This document shows positions 24,117-24,701 of a stretch of DNA of 24,701 nucleotides, piece by piece. Position numbers and translations under genes: made by a program. The notes under the pieces were generated by a model. It was given only the letters and a program-made list of their open reading frames with translations. It made no database searches and had not been told where the DNA came from. The DNA comes from Caldifarciminota bacterium (GTDB taxonomy: Bacteria; Hydrothermota; Tepidihabitantia; B3-TA06; JALVRC01), in assembly GCA_027025255.1 (NCBI GenBank), contig JALVRC010000162.1, forward strand, positions 794 to 25,494. Direction: 5' to 3'. Position 1 is the first letter of the stretch; every line of letters begins with the position of its first letter.

Positions 24117-24644
24117 TTATATAGATTTTACTTCTGTCATACTTAACTCAATAGGCGTTGATCTACCAAAAATAGTTACCAGGACCTTAACCTTTTCACT
24201 ATTAGGATAAACAGTGTCAACAACGCCAATAAAACCGGCAAAAGGACCTGATGTAATTTTAACACTCTCACCCTCACTAAATGGAATCTCAGCAGAAAGT
24301 TTCTCACTTCCTCTTGAAATTTCGTCCAATACATCATCAATCTCCTCACCTTCCAGAGCTACAGGTCGCTTCTTCGTACCCAATATTCTCATTACCCCTG
24401 GGATACTATTAATTATTCTAAAAGTTATATCGTTAGGTTCCATCTCAACAAGTATATGCCCGGGGTACAATTTCTTTTCAACTATAACCTTTTTACCTCT
24501 CCTCATTTTCCACACTCGTTCCACAGGAACAATAATTCTTCCGAAATATTTTTTAACTTCTTCTTCTGATTCAATTCTTTTTTCTAATAACTTCTGTACC
24601 TTAAACTCATAACCAGTAAAAGTATTAACCACAAAAAATTTCAT
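24117..24644 (-). CDS. nusG: Transcription termination/antitermination protein NusG
   Basis: The 175-aa factor has the NGN domain (KFFVVNTFTGYEFKVQKLLE, LYPGHILVEM, IPGVMRILG) that binds the polymerase clamp. The C-terminal KOW domain (GESVKITSGPFAGFIGVVD) contacts Rho or ribosomal protein S10 in the family. The length is close to that of E. coli NusG. The ATG follows the secE stop by one base, the standard secE-nusG-rplK order. Confidence 0.97.
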   Translation of the reverse strand: MKFFVVNTFTGYEFKVQKLLEKRIESEEEVKKYFGRIIVPVERVWKMRRGKKVIVEKKLYPGHILVEMEPNDITFRIINSIPGVMRILGTKKRPVALEGEEIDDVLDEISRGSEKLSAEIPFSEGESVKITSGPFAGFIGVVDTVYPNSEKVKVLVTIFGRSTPIELSMTEVKSI

Positions 24645-24645
24645 A

Positions 24646-24701
24646 TTAACCAGGTAAAAGAAAACTCAAAACAAAAGAAAATATATTGTCAAGGATAGCT
24701 A
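24646..24701 (-). CDS. secE: Preprotein translocase subunit SecE, C-terminal end (partial)
   Basis: From the window edge an open frame runs AILDNIFSFVLSFLLPG and stops at TAA (24648-24646), one base before the nusG start. The hydrophobic, Leu/Phe-rich tail after an Asp matches the final membrane helix of bacterial SecE, and secE is the usual neighbour of nusG. Only 18 codons are inside the window, so the call rests mainly on position. Confidence 0.65.
   Translation of the reverse strand, partial: AILDNIFSFVLSFLLPG

Noticed and set aside
24687..24692. Minus-strand TTGACA just upstream of nusG as a promoter -35 box.
   Set aside because: No -10 hexamer lies at 16-18 bases, and the sequence reads as the coding end of secE (LDN codons).

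Overview
The window is an AT-rich bacterial segment in which every supported gene lies on the minus strand, so it is best read from right to left. Two secreted proteins end in Por/type A sorting-like domains, each finishing in IVVE or VIVVE. With the long fused ribosomal/RNA-polymerase cluster, this suggests an uncultured lineage of the FCB group or a relative such as WOR-3/Stahlbacteria. That placement is inference from gene style, not from a tree.

Right part (about 24701 to 4730): a near-continuous run of 22 genes. It reads secE (C-terminal end only), nusG, rplK, rplA, rplJ, rplL, rpoB, rpoC, rpsL, rpsG, rplM, rpsI, rpsB, tsf, pyrH, frr, uppS, cdsA, guaB, an amidohydrolase, an NAD-dependent epimerase and a small conserved-looking protein. 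Neighbours overlap or are at most about 13 bases apart, and I see no internal promoter or terminator. It joins blocks that are separate in the textbook layout: L11/rpoBC, the front half of the str operon without fusA or tuf, L13-S9, S2-EF-Ts-UMP kinase-RRF, and the start of envelope lipid synthesis. Transcription, translation, nucleotide supply and undecaprenyl/CDP-lipid supply would be co-transcribed.

Middle part (about 4641 to 1416): a strong sigma-70-like promoter (TTGACA, 17-base spacer, TATAAT) precedes two surface or secreted proteins. The first is a caspase-like/C13-like cysteine peptidase with a sorting domain. Its signal-peptide start is separated from the mature frame by a run of nine G residues and is out of frame as written; eight G residues would restore it. 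A perfect 14-bp inverted repeat flanks this gene. The second is a beta-propeller-like secreted protein with the same type of C-terminus.

Left part (about 1415 to 1): accessory DNA. A promoter-bearing pair of small unknown genes (49 and 179 aa) is followed by an integron attC-like site. Twelve bases beyond its predicted crossover-side box is the Shine-Dalgarno of a new gene, whose product has an N-terminal RelA/SpoT-type (alarmone synthetase) domain and runs off the window edge. This looks like a gene-cassette junction. No integrase is visible.

No tRNA, rRNA, CRISPR array or insertion sequence could be supported.
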